Below are positions 42,630 through 52,686 of a stretch of DNA of 64,000 bases, piece after piece. The DNA is from Chitinophaga niabensis (GTDB taxonomy: Bacteria; Bacteroidota; Bacteroidia; Chitinophagales; Chitinophagaceae): NCBI GenBank assembly GCA_017849435.1, contig JAFIGY010000012.1:310001-374000 (forward strand), given 5' to 3'. Numbering within the stretch: position 1 is the stretch's first letter; every line of letters starts with the position of its first letter. Position numbers and translations under genes: made by a program. The notes under the pieces were generated by a model, which saw nothing but the letters and a program-made list of their open reading frames with translations, was not told the DNA's origin and searched no databases.

Positions 42630-45600
42630 ATGATGAAGCGAATTTTTTACCTCATACTTTTACTCGCAACCTTGCAGGTCAGGGCGCAGGAAACAAACGG
42701 TACGCTAAGCGGCAGGGTGACGGATGATAAAAAAGAAGTGCAGATCGGCGCTACTGTAATAGCCGTACATGAACCCTCCGGTACAAAGTACGGTACGGTA
42801 ACGGATGCCACCGGCCGTTATTACCTGCCCGGCTTGCGGATCGGCGGGCCTTACCGCCTCACAGTATCCATGATGGGCATGGAAACACAGCAACGGGAAC
42901 AGCTCACGATACGCCTGGGAGAGCCCTTGCAGCTGAACTTCCTGCTGACGGCCTCCGGGAAACAGCTCTCGGAAGTGGTGATCAAAGGAGCCAAAACAGC
43001 GCCGCAGGCGAATGTTTCCGGGGCGGGCCAAAACATCAGTCGTGTTCAGGTGGCGAATATGCCCACCGTTTCCCGCAGCATCCAGGATGTTACCCGCCTG
43101 GTACCGCAAGGCTCGAAGGACAATTCTTTCGCCGGTACCAACTTCCGGTATAACAACGTAACAATAGACGGCGCAGTCAATAACGATGCGATCGGCTTCA
43201 GCCCTTCGCTGGGCGGCATCACCGGCAGCTCCGGCATGCCGGGCTCCAGCACCCGCACCAATCCTGTGTCCCTCGACGCGATCGAGGATATGCAGGTATA
43301 CCTTGCGCCCTTTGACGTAAAGATTGGGAATTTTACCGGCGGCAGCGTGAATGCCGTGACCCGTAGCGGTACGAATGTGGTAACGGGTTCCGTGTATGGA
43401 TTCGGGCGGAATGCGGCGATTACGGGAAAGGGGGTGTCCGGTAAAATGAATGCGGATTTTTACGACTATCAGGCCGGAGCCCGCATCGGTTTTCCGATCA
43501 TGAAGAATAAACTGTTCTTCTTTACCAATGAAGAGATCACCCGCAGGCAGGATCCCGCGCAACTGATGGCCGGTATGGCGGAAACAGCGGGCATACTGAG
43601 TGTAAAGGACGCGGAGGATATCCGGAATGCCACCATGGCGAGATATGGAAAGGATTTTGATCCGGGTACGGCAGGAGCGTATAATACCACTTCCCAATCC
43701 GTGAAATTCTTCAACCGCCTTGACTGGAACATCAACGACAGGAACCAGCTGTCTATCCGCAACAACACCATCCGCTCCAAAGCCGTGAATATGGACAGGG
43801 ACCAGCAGGATTTCCGCTTCAGCAGCATGGCCTATGAGCAGGTGAATAACCAGAGCTCTACCGTACTGGAATTACGGTCCAGGTTGAACAACCGGTTATC
43901 TAACAGTTTCATTGCCGGCTACACGGCCGTGAACGATCGCCGCGATCCTTTCTCCAATCCGGCGCTTCCGCAGGTGCAGGTGATGGGGCGCACGCCGGGT
44001 ACAACCATTTATTTCGGTACCGATCGTGAGGCATCCATCTTCAACATGAAACAACGTACCATCGAGATCACGGATAACTTTACGATCCGTAAAGGCAAAC
44101 ACACCATCCTCGCCGGCACGCACAACGAGCTGTACCAGATCGACTACGGTTTTGTGAACAGCTGGAACGGCCGTGTGGACTACCTGAACATAGAAGACTA
44201 TATCGATAACAAACCTTATCGTGTAAGAGGGAGCTACAATTTTTCGAATAACGACCGGGATCATATACTGGCGCACCCGGAAGCGAAGTTCAACGTGAAC
44301 ATGCTCAGCCTCTATCTGCAGGATGAAATACAGATGACGGATAAACTAAAACTGATGCCGGGTTTGAGGGCGGATTATACCATGCTGCCCTCCAAACCTG
44401 CGCTGAGTGAGTTCACCCGCAACGCCCTCACGGATGATTATTTTGGTAACACGTATACCTATACACCGTTGAATCGTATTAACAACGATTACCTCAACCG
44501 TGTGCAACTCTCACCCAGACTGGGTTTCCGGTTCGACTGGAAAGGTGATCAAAGCCTCATCCTGCGGGGCGGTACCGGCATGTTCACCGGTCGTATCCCT
44601 TTCGCATGGCTGGCCTATGCTTATTACAACAACGGCATCAATTACGGTTCATTTGATCAGAAAGCCGATGCCAAAGTGTTTGTGCCCGGTTCCGATCCCT
44701 TGCGCCCCGGTCCGAACGGAATTGCGGATTTTATCAAAGACAATGGCGCAGATATTCATGGCCGGTACACCGGTAAAACACAGGCAGATGTGCTGGATAA
44801 CGGTTTTGTAATGCCGCAGGTATGGCGCAGCAGTCTGGCGGTGGATTACACCACGCGGAACGGGTATAAATTCAGCCTCGAGGGGATCTTCACGAAAACG
44901 CTCAAAGATGTGATCTTCCGGCAGGTGAACATCAAAGACGATCCGCGCTATTATGGCTATGACACATCCCGCGGGCAGCCGGTTTTCGGCGGCACAGTGG
45001 ATCCGCATTTCTCCAATGCTTACGAACTGGGGAACACCCGGAAAGGATACCGGTATAGCTTAACGGCAACGATTACACGTAATTTCCCTTTTGGTCTGAA
45101 TGCTTCTGTAGCTTATACTTTCGGGGAATCCAAAGATGTATCCAACGGTATTCGTAACTCCATGGAGAGTAACTGGCAGCTGAATCAGGCATTGCATCCG
45201 AATAATCCGGACCTGGCCTGGTCCAATTTCGATATCCGGCATCGCATCGTATCGTCCTTGTATTGGAGAAAAATTTGGAATGACCGCTGGATCAGTAATA
45301 TCAGTCTTTTTGCAACGGCACAGTCCGGCAGTCCCTATACCTATGGTATCGTCAATAACAGCATACAGGGCCTGCCCCAGCAGGTGAGCCTGTTGTACAT
45401 CCCGCAGGCGGCAGAGGCAATCCGTTTCTTCCAGGATTACACCAACAAAGCCGGCCGCCTTGTTACAGCAACGGAGCAGGCGGATGCTTTCAACCGGTAT
45501 GTGGATAACGATCAATACCTCCGTGGCAGAAGGGGACAGTTCACCGAGCGGAACACCGGCCGCACACCCTGGAATATACAGGCGGACCTGCATTTCGCAC

Positions 45601-45854
45601 AGGAGTTCCATTTCCCCGGGAAGAATTTTATTACGTTAACGGTGGATGTGATCAATCTCACCGGGCAAAAGGCGTATTTCTCTCCCAACACGTTCAACTC
45701 TACTGCCAGCGTAGGTTTAACATCGGCGTTCCCCGCACGGCAAAACCCCGGCAATTATCCTGTTTATACGTATGACGATCCGGGAAAACCTTATTCCATT
45801 GACTTCTTCAGCTCACGGGCGCAGATGCAGATGGGGCTGCGGTATTCATTTTAA
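42630..45854 (+). CDS. Oar-like TonB-dependent receptor
   Basis: The 1074-aa outer-membrane receptor has a signal peptide ending VRAQ and a carboxypeptidase-regulatory-like domain (about 24-110: GTLSGRVTDDKKEVQIGATV). Its plug contains SIQDVTRLVPQGSKDNSFAGTNFRY and the long NNDAIGFSPSLGGITGSS motif typical of Oar proteins. The barrel ends in GLRYSF. It has no STN domain, so it does not signal to the sigma factor. A second receptor type in one locus suggests that two transport or assembly steps are needed. Oar proteins are linked to outer-membrane adhesion and protein import or export in Myxococcus and Bacteroidota. Confidence 0.88.
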   Translation: MMKRIFYLILLLATLQVRAQETNGTLSGRVTDDKKEVQIGATVIAVHEPSGTKYGTVTDATGRYYLPGLRIGGPYRLTVSMMGMETQQREQLTIRLGEPLQLNFLLTASGKQLSEVVIKGAKTAPQANVSGAGQNISRVQVANMPTVSRSIQDVTRLVPQGSKDNSFAGTNFRYNNVTIDGAVNNDAIGFSPSLGGITGSSGMPGSSTRTNPVSLDAIEDMQVYLAPFDVKIGNFTGGSVNAVTRSGTNVVTGSVYGFGRNAAITGKGVSGKMNADFYDYQAGARIGFPIMKNKLFFFTNEEITRRQDPAQLMAGMAETAGILSVKDAEDIRNATMARYGKDFDPGTAGAYNTTSQSVKFFNRLDWNINDRNQLSIRNNTIRSKAVNMDRDQQDFRFSSMAYEQVNNQSSTVLELRSRLNNRLSNSFIAGYTAVNDRRDPFSNPALPQVQVMGRTPGTTIYFGTDREASIFNMKQRTIEITDNFTIRKGKHTILAGTHNELYQIDYGFVNSWNGRVDYLNIEDYIDNKPYRVRGSYNFSNNDRDHILAHPEAKFNVNMLSLYLQDEIQMTDKLKLMPGLRADYTMLPSKPALSEFTRNALTDDYFGNTYTYTPLNRINNDYLNRVQLSPRLGFRFDWKGDQSLILRGGTGMFTGRIPFAWLAYAYYNNGINYGSFDQKADAKVFVPGSDPLRPGPNGIADFIKDNGADIHGRYTGKTQADVLDNGFVMPQVWRSSLAVDYTTRNGYKFSLEGIFTKTLKDVIFRQVNIKDDPRYYGYDTSRGQPVFGGTVDPHFSNAYELGNTRKGYRYSLTATITRNFPFGLNASVAYTFGESKDVSNGIRNSMESNWQLNQALHPNNPDLAWSNFDIRHRIVSSLYWRKIWNDRWISNISLFATAQSGSPYTYGIVNNSIQGLPQQVSLLYIPQAAEAIRFFQDYTNKAGRLVTATEQADAFNRYVDNDQYLRGRRGQFTERNTGRTPWNIQADLHFAQEFHFPGKNFITLTVDVINLTGQKAYFSPNTFNSTASVGLTSAFPARQNPGNYPVYTYDDPGKPYSIDFFSSRAQMQMGLRYSF

Positions 45855-45863
45855 TCAAATTGA

Positions 45864-48056
45864 ATGATGATGAAGAAAATTATATACTTGATCCTCGCGC
45901 TGTTCGTAATAACAGCCGGTTGCAGGAAAGACGATAAAAAAGACCTGAAAGTGCCGCTGTCGGTAAAACACATCTGGCCAAACAGCGGAAAGGCCGGAAC
46001 CATTGTGACTATCGAGGGGCGCGGTTTTAACAGGGACGTCAAAGTAAGTTTTTCCGGGGCGGATGCCACGGTGGTGGATGTGAAAGATACGGTGATGGTG
46101 GTATTGGCGCCGGAGAAAGGTACTACCGGAACGGTAACGGTTAAACTGGAGAATGAACAGGCGGGAGCGGGGAACTATACGTACCAGGACCTTACCATGA
46201 AAGGAGTGAGTCCGGGTAACGGTCCCGCCGGTACCAACGTGAGCATCCGGGGCGAAGGATTTTCCAGCCTTAAAGGTCCTGCCGCGGTGACCATAAACGG
46301 TATAGCCGCTACCGTTACCAGCCTGAACGATACCCTGCTGATCGCGGCCGTTCCTGCCAATGCAGGCAGCGGCCCTGTGAAAGTGACGGTGGACGGTAAA
46401 TCCGTGACAGGACCGGGTTTCATTTTCCAGCAGATCAACAGCATCAAACCGCTCAAAGGGGGCAAAGGCACACGTGTTGTCATCACCGGGGAAGGGTTCC
46501 CGGCGGTGGCAGCGGATAATACCGTGGATGTGAACGGAACGTTGCTGAGCGTTGTAAGCGCCACGGGTACAGAGATTGTGGCGGATATAAAAAACGATGT
46601 GCGCACAGGACCTTTAAGCGTAACCATTAATGGACAGAAAACGGTTGGCCCCGTGTTCACCGTCATTCCTCCTCCGGTGTTGCAAACGGTGGCGCCTTTG
46701 AGTGGGCCGGCGGGGCAGGAGGTGACTATCTCCGGCAGCAATTTCAGCGGGTTGACGGACGAGAATGAAATATTGTTTAACGGTGTGAAAGCAACCATCA
46801 AAACCGTCGCGGAAAAGCAACTGGTGGTAACAGTACCTGCAGGCGCCGGAACCGGGAATATGAAAGTGACGGTGAATGGTCAAACCACGATGGGCCCCGT
46901 ATTTAAGGAACAAAGCCTTGGTATCATGAAGCTGGCGCCTGACAATGGTTTGGAGGGAACAGAGGTGATTATCACCGGCGTTGGATTCAGCACAAATCTC
47001 ACAGATAACCAGGTGACCATCAATGGTGCGCCCGTTACGGTGAAGAGTGCTGCGGCCACTACGTTGACCGTTACCTTACCAGCCGGTTTTACCACCGGCA
47101 CGCTGGATGTACAGGTAGGCAGCCTTAAAGCCACCGGCCCTGTATTCAGGAAAGCAGGCGTGATCACATTGGCGGGAGGGCCCACTACAGGACTGTTCAG
47201 GTGGCCTGAGGGCATTACTGTCGATAGTCGCGGGAATATCTATGTAACAGATAACAACCAGTTATTGAAGTTCCTGCCAGATGGCACACAGGTTCCGTTC
47301 GTCGGTAATGCAGGCGGTACAGCGGGTTACAGGGATGCGAACGGAACAACCGCCATGCTGGAAGGACCACGTTCCCTGGCCATAGATGCACAGGACAATA
47401 TCTACGTGGTGGATGGGGGTGCTCAACGCAGCTACGTGCGGAAGGTTACGCCGGCCGGTGATGTATCCACCGTTTGGTCCATATCCGGGCGGATCCCGGG
47501 TGGTCTTTGTGTGAGCAGGAGCGGTACACTGTATGTGTCGATGATGTACCAGGGTGTTTTCCGCGTTGAATCCAACGGCGCTACTACCCGCATTGGCAAC
47601 GGATCCCAGTCCATTCCTTACCAGATGACCATAGATGCCAGTGGCGTCCTTTACTTCGGAGGTGGGGACTTTTACAGCCCGTACATCGCCAGGGTCAGCG
47701 AAACGGGCAGCTATAGCTACCTGGCAGGAGCGGTTTTCCAGGAAGGTTTTGCGGACGGACAGGGGAGCATGGCCCGGTTGGGCTCACCCATGGGCGTTGC
47801 GCTCGATCCTACAACCGGCAATATCTATTTTCATGATGACATGAACCGCGCCGTGCGGATGGTTACGCCCGGGGGTGAGGTGACCACCATTACCGGCGCT
47901 CAGGGAACTTTTATACCATTTAAAGGGGGTTATAAGGACGGTACGCTGAAAGAAGCATTATTCCAGCAGGCGCAGAACCTCTGTGTGGATAAAGATGGCA
48001 ACATCTATCTCCTCGACGGCGGTAATAAGGCAATCCGGAAAATTGTTTTGAAATAG
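45864..48056 (+). CDS. Lipoprotein with five TIG/IPT repeats and an NHL beta-propeller
   Basis: The 730-aa protein has a lipobox (TAGC, Cys20) followed by RKDDKKD, a likely surface-export signal. Five TIG/IPT immunoglobulin-like repeats (about residues 31-430) follow, each starting with a pattern like SPxxGPAGTxVxIxGxGF. An NHL-type propeller (about 430-730) has repeats such as PEGITVDSRGNIYVTDNNQ and PRSLAIDAQDNIYVVDGG. Such proteins are seen beside glycan-binding SusCD systems, where the TIG stalk holds a ligand-binding head. It is the last gene of the locus and has a strong terminator. Confidence 0.9.
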   Translation: MMMKKIIYLILALFVITAGCRKDDKKDLKVPLSVKHIWPNSGKAGTIVTIEGRGFNRDVKVSFSGADATVVDVKDTVMVVLAPEKGTTGTVTVKLENEQAGAGNYTYQDLTMKGVSPGNGPAGTNVSIRGEGFSSLKGPAAVTINGIAATVTSLNDTLLIAAVPANAGSGPVKVTVDGKSVTGPGFIFQQINSIKPLKGGKGTRVVITGEGFPAVAADNTVDVNGTLLSVVSATGTEIVADIKNDVRTGPLSVTINGQKTVGPVFTVIPPPVLQTVAPLSGPAGQEVTISGSNFSGLTDENEILFNGVKATIKTVAEKQLVVTVPAGAGTGNMKVTVNGQTTMGPVFKEQSLGIMKLAPDNGLEGTEVIITGVGFSTNLTDNQVTINGAPVTVKSAAATTLTVTLPAGFTTGTLDVQVGSLKATGPVFRKAGVITLAGGPTTGLFRWPEGITVDSRGNIYVTDNNQLLKFLPDGTQVPFVGNAGGTAGYRDANGTTAMLEGPRSLAIDAQDNIYVVDGGAQRSYVRKVTPAGDVSTVWSISGRIPGGLCVSRSGTLYVSMMYQGVFRVESNGATTRIGNGSQSIPYQMTIDASGVLYFGGGDFYSPYIARVSETGSYSYLAGAVFQEGFADGQGSMARLGSPMGVALDPTTGNIYFHDDMNRAVRMVTPGGEVTTITGAQGTFIPFKGGYKDGTLKEALFQQAQNLCVDKDGNIYLLDGGNKAIRKIVLK

Positions 48057-48083
48057 CGTAGTAAGTTCAGATTGAGCAAACGC

Positions 48084-48113
48084 AGGGCAGCATTCTTGCT
48101 GCCCTATTTTTTT
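48084..48113 (+). terminator. Terminator of the FAS1/DUF4397 locus
   Basis: GGGCAGCA and TGCTGCCC form an 8-bp stem with a four-base loop, followed by TATTTTTTT. Confidence 0.92.
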
Positions 48114-48223
48114 GTAGCAGGGTGTAAGAAGGAAATAGTCAATATTGGATTAAAAATTACAAATATTGTTGTTTTTATTCAGCGGCGGCTTTTAGATATT
48201 TGAAGGTTCCTACATAATTACAT

Positions 48224-50824
48224 ATGAAAAGAAGCCTTACCATCCCCTTTTTGCTCATCACATTTTCATTATTCGTATACCACTGTACCGTTACCCGTAA
48301 CAATAAGGTGGCCACCACCCCGGTTCCCGAGCAGCCTGCTCTCCCGAGGGATGCTGCCGGCAGGATCATTGTACGGACCAACCCCGATGGCACCTACCTT
48401 TCTCCGCAGGAAAGTCTCGGTTCCATTTATCTTCCTAAAGGATATCATCTGCAATTGGTTGCCAGCGAGCCGATGATCAAGGAGCCGGTAGCGATCGTAT
48501 GGGATGGTAATGGCCGTATGTTCGTGTCAGAAATGCGTACCTATATGCAGGATGTGAACGGTACTAACGAAAATATTCCGGTATCAAGGATCACCCTGCT
48601 CGAAGATACCAACGGCGATGGCGTGATGGATAAAAGTACAGTGTATATCGACAGCCTCCTGCTTCCACGGATGATGCTTTGTGTGGGGAAGAAGCTTTTG
48701 GTGAGCGAAACTTACACGAACAATATCTGGGCGTATGAGGATGTAGACAATGATGGAAAAGCGGATAAAAAAGTGCAGGTGTTCGGTAACAGCACACGGC
48801 ATACCGGTAATCTGGAACATCAACGCAGCGGACTGATCTGGAATATTGACAACCGTATCTATGTAACATATGAGAATCTCCGGTATCGTTATGCCAACAA
48901 CAGGCTGACGGCGGATACGATGTTCACCGGCAGCGGTCAGTGGGGAGTAGGAAATGATGATTACGGAAGACTGTATTTTTCCTCGGCTGGCGGAGAAGTG
49001 CCGGCTTATGGCTTTCAGATCAATCCGTTCTATGGACGATATGATGTATCAGAACAACTCGATGAGGATTTTAATGCAGTCTGGCCTGTGATTGCCACAC
49101 CCGATGTACAAGGCGGTAAGGTGAGGTTGCGGCCGGACAGCACTCTTAATCACTTCACAGGATGCTGTGGACAGTCCATTTTCAGAGGAACGGCTTTGCC
49201 GGACGATCTGAAGGGAGACCTCCTGATCTGTGAGCCGGTAGGACGTTTGATAAGAAGGGCCAAAGTCACCAGCCGTAACGGAGTAAAAGTATTAAAGAAT
49301 GCCTATCAGCAGGAGGAGTTCATTGTTTCCACAGACATGAATTTCCGGCCGGTAAATACCACTACCGGTCCTGATGGCTGTTTATACATCGTTGACATGC
49401 ACCGGGGGATCATCCAGGAAGGTAACTGGACGAGAGAAGGCAGTTATCTCCGGCCGGAGATATTAAAAAGAGGATTGGATAAGAATATCGGGCATGGAAG
49501 GATCTACCGGCTGGTGCACGATGGATTCAAACCCGGTCCGGTACCGGATATGCTCCGGCAGGGAACAGGAATGTTGGTTGGCTATTTATCGCATGCCAAT
49601 GGATGGTGGAGGGATAATGCGCAGAAAGAGCTCATCCTGCGTGGCGATAAGTCAGTAGTACCTGCACTGCAGGAAATGGTCAGGGGGAATATGGGCCACC
49701 TGGGCCGGCTTCACGCCCTGTGGACCCTGGAGGGGTTGAACGCCATTGACCGGAACATATTGGAAGTTGCATTGAAAGACACCAGCGCACAGGTGCGGAA
49801 AGCAGCAGTAAACATCAGCGAGCAGTTCCTGAAACAGCAGGATGAAACCATGGTGAACCTGTTATCGGCCGTTGTGAACGATCCTGATGATGATGTGCAG
49901 GCACAGCTCGCCGCCTCTCTTGCTTATTATGAAGGCACCGGATCAAAGAAGCTGCTGGACAGGCTGATGGCCAATGCCGTCAACAAAAAGAGCCTGCAGG
50001 ATATAGCAGGACTTGTAGGGAAGAACAGAAGCCAGCGATTGTATGGTATAAATCTAACCGGATTGGAGGATGAGGAAAAGAAGATCATTTTGAAAGGCAG
50101 GGAAACCTTTCAACAGGTTTGCGCTACCTGCCACGGTGACGATGGCAAGGGAATTTCGATAGGCGGAAACCCCATGCCCGCGCCTCCTTTGGTGAATTCC
50201 AAAAGAGCCGGTAACAGAGATGCGCTGGTGGGTATTTTGCTTCATGGATTAACCGGCCCGGTGAACGGAAAAACCTATTCGGATGTGATGGCCCCGCTGG
50301 GAGTTGCCAACAGCGATGAATGGATCGCCAATGTGCTCAGTTACGTGCATTACAGATTCAAACCCGGTAATAGCGGGTTTGCGCTAATAAGCCAGGAAGA
50401 TGTAAAAAAGATCAGAGCGGCAACGCGTTCACGCACCGGTTTTTTCACGGTAGAGGAATTGGAAAATTGGGATGTTAAAACAATACCTGTAAAGAAAGAG
50501 ACGGTAGTGCCCGTTGTAGCCAGGAAACGTGTGGAGACTGGCGCTAAACCAGGTAAACCAATCGTTGTGGAAGGGAAGATATTGCTCTCCCGGCAGGACT
50601 GTCACGCCTGTCATAAACCGGATGTAAAACTGGTAGGGCCGTCCTATAAATCCATTTTACAAAAGTATGGACGCTCGGATGCAAGTGTGAACGCACTTGC
50701 GGCTAAGGTAATAACCGGCGGATCGGGCAAGTGGGGGCAGGTTCCCATGACGCCGCATCCTGCGTTGAGTGTGGCGGATGCACGGAAGATTGTACGGTAT
50801 ATCCTGTCGTCAGCCGTAAATTAA
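48224..50824 (+). CDS. Sorbosone-dehydrogenase-like dihaem cytochrome lipoprotein
   Basis: The 866-aa protein has a lipoprotein-like signal (YHC at residue 21). A beta-propeller of the L-sorbosone dehydrogenase/PVC-type (DUF7133) group follows, with GYHLQLVASEPMIKEPVAIVWDGNGRMFVSEMRTY and MNFRPVNTTTGPDGCLYIVDMHRGIIQ. HEAT-like helical repeats (about 470-620) and two c-type haem motifs come next: CATCH near residue 633 and CHACH near 793. The architecture suggests a surface or periplasmic dehydrogenase that passes electrons to its own haems. The substrate is unknown. It is transcribed alone. Confidence 0.87.
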   Translation: MKRSLTIPFLLITFSLFVYHCTVTRNNKVATTPVPEQPALPRDAAGRIIVRTNPDGTYLSPQESLGSIYLPKGYHLQLVASEPMIKEPVAIVWDGNGRMFVSEMRTYMQDVNGTNENIPVSRITLLEDTNGDGVMDKSTVYIDSLLLPRMMLCVGKKLLVSETYTNNIWAYEDVDNDGKADKKVQVFGNSTRHTGNLEHQRSGLIWNIDNRIYVTYENLRYRYANNRLTADTMFTGSGQWGVGNDDYGRLYFSSAGGEVPAYGFQINPFYGRYDVSEQLDEDFNAVWPVIATPDVQGGKVRLRPDSTLNHFTGCCGQSIFRGTALPDDLKGDLLICEPVGRLIRRAKVTSRNGVKVLKNAYQQEEFIVSTDMNFRPVNTTTGPDGCLYIVDMHRGIIQEGNWTREGSYLRPEILKRGLDKNIGHGRIYRLVHDGFKPGPVPDMLRQGTGMLVGYLSHANGWWRDNAQKELILRGDKSVVPALQEMVRGNMGHLGRLHALWTLEGLNAIDRNILEVALKDTSAQVRKAAVNISEQFLKQQDETMVNLLSAVVNDPDDDVQAQLAASLAYYEGTGSKKLLDRLMANAVNKKSLQDIAGLVGKNRSQRLYGINLTGLEDEEKKIILKGRETFQQVCATCHGDDGKGISIGGNPMPAPPLVNSKRAGNRDALVGILLHGLTGPVNGKTYSDVMAPLGVANSDEWIANVLSYVHYRFKPGNSGFALISQEDVKKIRAATRSRTGFFTVEELENWDVKTIPVKKETVVPVVARKRVETGAKPGKPIVVEGKILLSRQDCHACHKPDVKLVGPSYKSILQKYGRSDASVNALAAKVITGGSGKWGQVPMTPHPALSVADARKIVRYILSSAVN

Positions 50825-50832
50825 AACGATTG

Positions 50833-50864
50833 TTGCAAAAGGTTTCTGAAGATGGTTACTTTTG
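50833..50864 (+). promoter_or_regulatory. Putative promoter of the Crp-like regulator
   Basis: TTG at 50833-50835 and TACTTTTG at 50857-50864 (perfect TAnnTTTG) are 21 bases apart. The ATG at 50852 lies inside this promoter, which supports the later start at 50888. Confidence 0.5.
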
Positions 50865-50887
50865 TTCATGATCGAACAGGTAATATC

Positions 50888-51478
50888 ATGAACCGTTTAC
50901 AAAAGGAAAGCTTATCGAGGGTATTGCAAATACCGGTGGGCAGAGTAGAAGAACTGCTGGAAGTTTCGTTTAAGATCATATATTCCAGGAATGAAATGAT
51001 CGATGCCCCGAGAGGCGTTTTTGACCGGCTGGGGTATATTATAGACGGGGCAGTAAGAACGTATCACGTGGCGGAGGATGGGCATGAGATAAGTTACCTT
51101 TTGCAGGTGAACGGAGATTTTCTGGGCGATTATGAAAGCTATATCACTGGTAAACCATCCAACCTGACGATTGAAGCCATCTTAAAAACGGAGGTCCTTT
51201 TTTTTGAACGGAAAGGAATGGAAGAACTGATAGAAAAGGATATATTCTGGCTGCACTTTTCGAAGAAAATATCGGATTTTGTATTCCTGGATGCCAAGCG
51301 GAGATTAGATGATCTGCTGTTCTATACACCGGAAGAGCGTTATAAAAGGCTGATGGACAAATCGCACGAACTCCTTCAAAAAATACCTCAAAAATATATA
51401 TCCACTTACTTAGGTATAACGCCACAATCGCTGAGCCGGATCCGGCGCAGGATGTTGCATCAGCAGCAGGGAAACTGA
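50888..51478 (+). CDS. Crp/Fnr-family transcriptional regulator
   Basis: The 196-aa protein has a cyclic-nucleotide-binding-like beta-roll (GAVRTYHVAEDGHEISYLLQVNGDFLGDYESY) and a C-terminal helix-turn-helix (ISTYLGITPQSLSRIRRR). It is of the short Bacteroidota Crp type without Cys for an iron-sulfur cluster. The start at 50888 is chosen since the promoter sits over the earlier ATG. It precedes a FAD monooxygenase by 80 bases, and a regulator of this kind often controls that neighbour. Confidence 0.88.
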   Translation: MNRLQKESLSRVLQIPVGRVEELLEVSFKIIYSRNEMIDAPRGVFDRLGYIIDGAVRTYHVAEDGHEISYLLQVNGDFLGDYESYITGKPSNLTIEAILKTEVLFFERKGMEELIEKDIFWLHFSKKISDFVFLDAKRRLDDLLFYTPEERYKRLMDKSHELLQKIPQKYISTYLGITPQSLSRIRRRMLHQQQGN

Positions 51479-51558
51479 CTTTGCCACTGGAATTTGTTAA
51501 CTTAAGTGAACACAGATCGCCCAATTGTTACCTAATTTTGCCATGAAAATCATGTATT

Positions 51559-52686
51559 ATGAGCGTTGCAATTATAGGCGGAGGAATTGGCGGGCTGACC
51601 ACCGCACTGGCGTTAAAAAAAGCAAATATTCCGTTTAAACTTTATGAAGCCGCGCCTGAGATCAAAGCGGTAGGGGCGGGGATCATCATGGCCAATAATG
51701 CGCTGCAGGTGCTTTGCCGCCTTGGCGTGCATCAGGAGATTTATAAAAAAGGCTGCCGTGTTGACGTGATCACAATCGCCAAATCCGACTTTTCCGCATT
51801 GTCAAAGGTTAATTTGAGCGGTTTTGAGAAGAAATACGGATTGCAGAACCATGCTATCCACAGGGCAGATCTGCATGAAATATTAGCCGATGCCGTCGGT
51901 CATGGTAACATGGAGATGAACAGGCGCCTGGATGGTATACAAAAATCGGATGGCGGTTACACGCTTTCTTTTGAAGACGGGTCGGTTGTTCTGGCTGATT
52001 ACGTTATAGGTGCCGACGGCATAAAATCTCAGGTGAGGCAGCAGTTATTTTCAGGGAATGAATACCGCGATGCCCGGCAGATCTGCTGGCGGGGGGTATT
52101 AGACTTCCGCTTGCCGTCAAAATATAAGTATGAGGTTGTTGAAGCGTGGGGTAAAGGGAAGCGTTTTGGTTTTGCGCAGATAAGCGGGCATAGCGTTTAC
52201 TGGTATTTATTGATCAATACCGAACTGGAGATAGCAGCAGCAGATATTGCGCTGTACGCGGAAGATTTCGATCCTTTGGCGAAAGAGATGATAAAGCAGA
52301 CGCAGAAAGCATCCATCATCAGAACACCGCTGTATGATCTGAAACCCATAAAGGAATGGTCAAAGGAAAATGTTTGCCTGGTTGGTGACGCTGCTCATGC
52401 TACCACCCCAAATCTGGGGCAGGGAGCCTGCCAGGCGATTGAAGATGCTTATGTGCTGGGTGAGCTGGCGGGAAAATACCCGTTGCAGGAAGCATTTGAA
52501 AGGTATCCTGAAATAAGGAGGAAGAAAGCGCATTATGTAGTCAATACCAGCTGGACCTTTGGGAAGATAGCGCATTGGAAGAATCCGGTGGGCGTGGCAT
52601 TGAGGGATTTTGCAATGAAACGTCTGACCCCCGAAAGTGTTAACCTCCGGCAAATGGACAAATTGTTCAGGCTCGATCAGATTTGA
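51559..52686 (+). CDS. FAD-dependent monooxygenase (aromatic hydroxylase-like)
   Basis: The 375-aa flavoprotein has the N-terminal Rossmann GGGIGG (residues 7-12), the central VIGADGIKSQVR motif and the GD motif CLVGDAAHATTPNLGQGACQAIEDA. These mark class A flavin monooxygenases such as salicylate hydroxylase and TetX-type enzymes. Substrate is unknown. TAATTTTG at 51533-51540 is a perfect -7 element 18 bases before the ATG, so the gene has its own promoter. Confidence 0.9.
   Translation: MSVAIIGGGIGGLTTALALKKANIPFKLYEAAPEIKAVGAGIIMANNALQVLCRLGVHQEIYKKGCRVDVITIAKSDFSALSKVNLSGFEKKYGLQNHAIHRADLHEILADAVGHGNMEMNRRLDGIQKSDGGYTLSFEDGSVVLADYVIGADGIKSQVRQQLFSGNEYRDARQICWRGVLDFRLPSKYKYEVVEAWGKGKRFGFAQISGHSVYWYLLINTELEIAAADIALYAEDFDPLAKEMIKQTQKASIIRTPLYDLKPIKEWSKENVCLVGDAAHATTPNLGQGACQAIEDAYVLGELAGKYPLQEAFERYPEIRRKKAHYVVNTSWTFGKIAHWKNPVGVALRDFAMKRLTPESVNLRQMDKLFRLDQI

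Noticed and set aside
42705-43697. A 330-codon frame on the minus strand in the Oar-like receptor
   Set aside because: It is opposite a well-defined receptor plug domain and has no recognisable domain.
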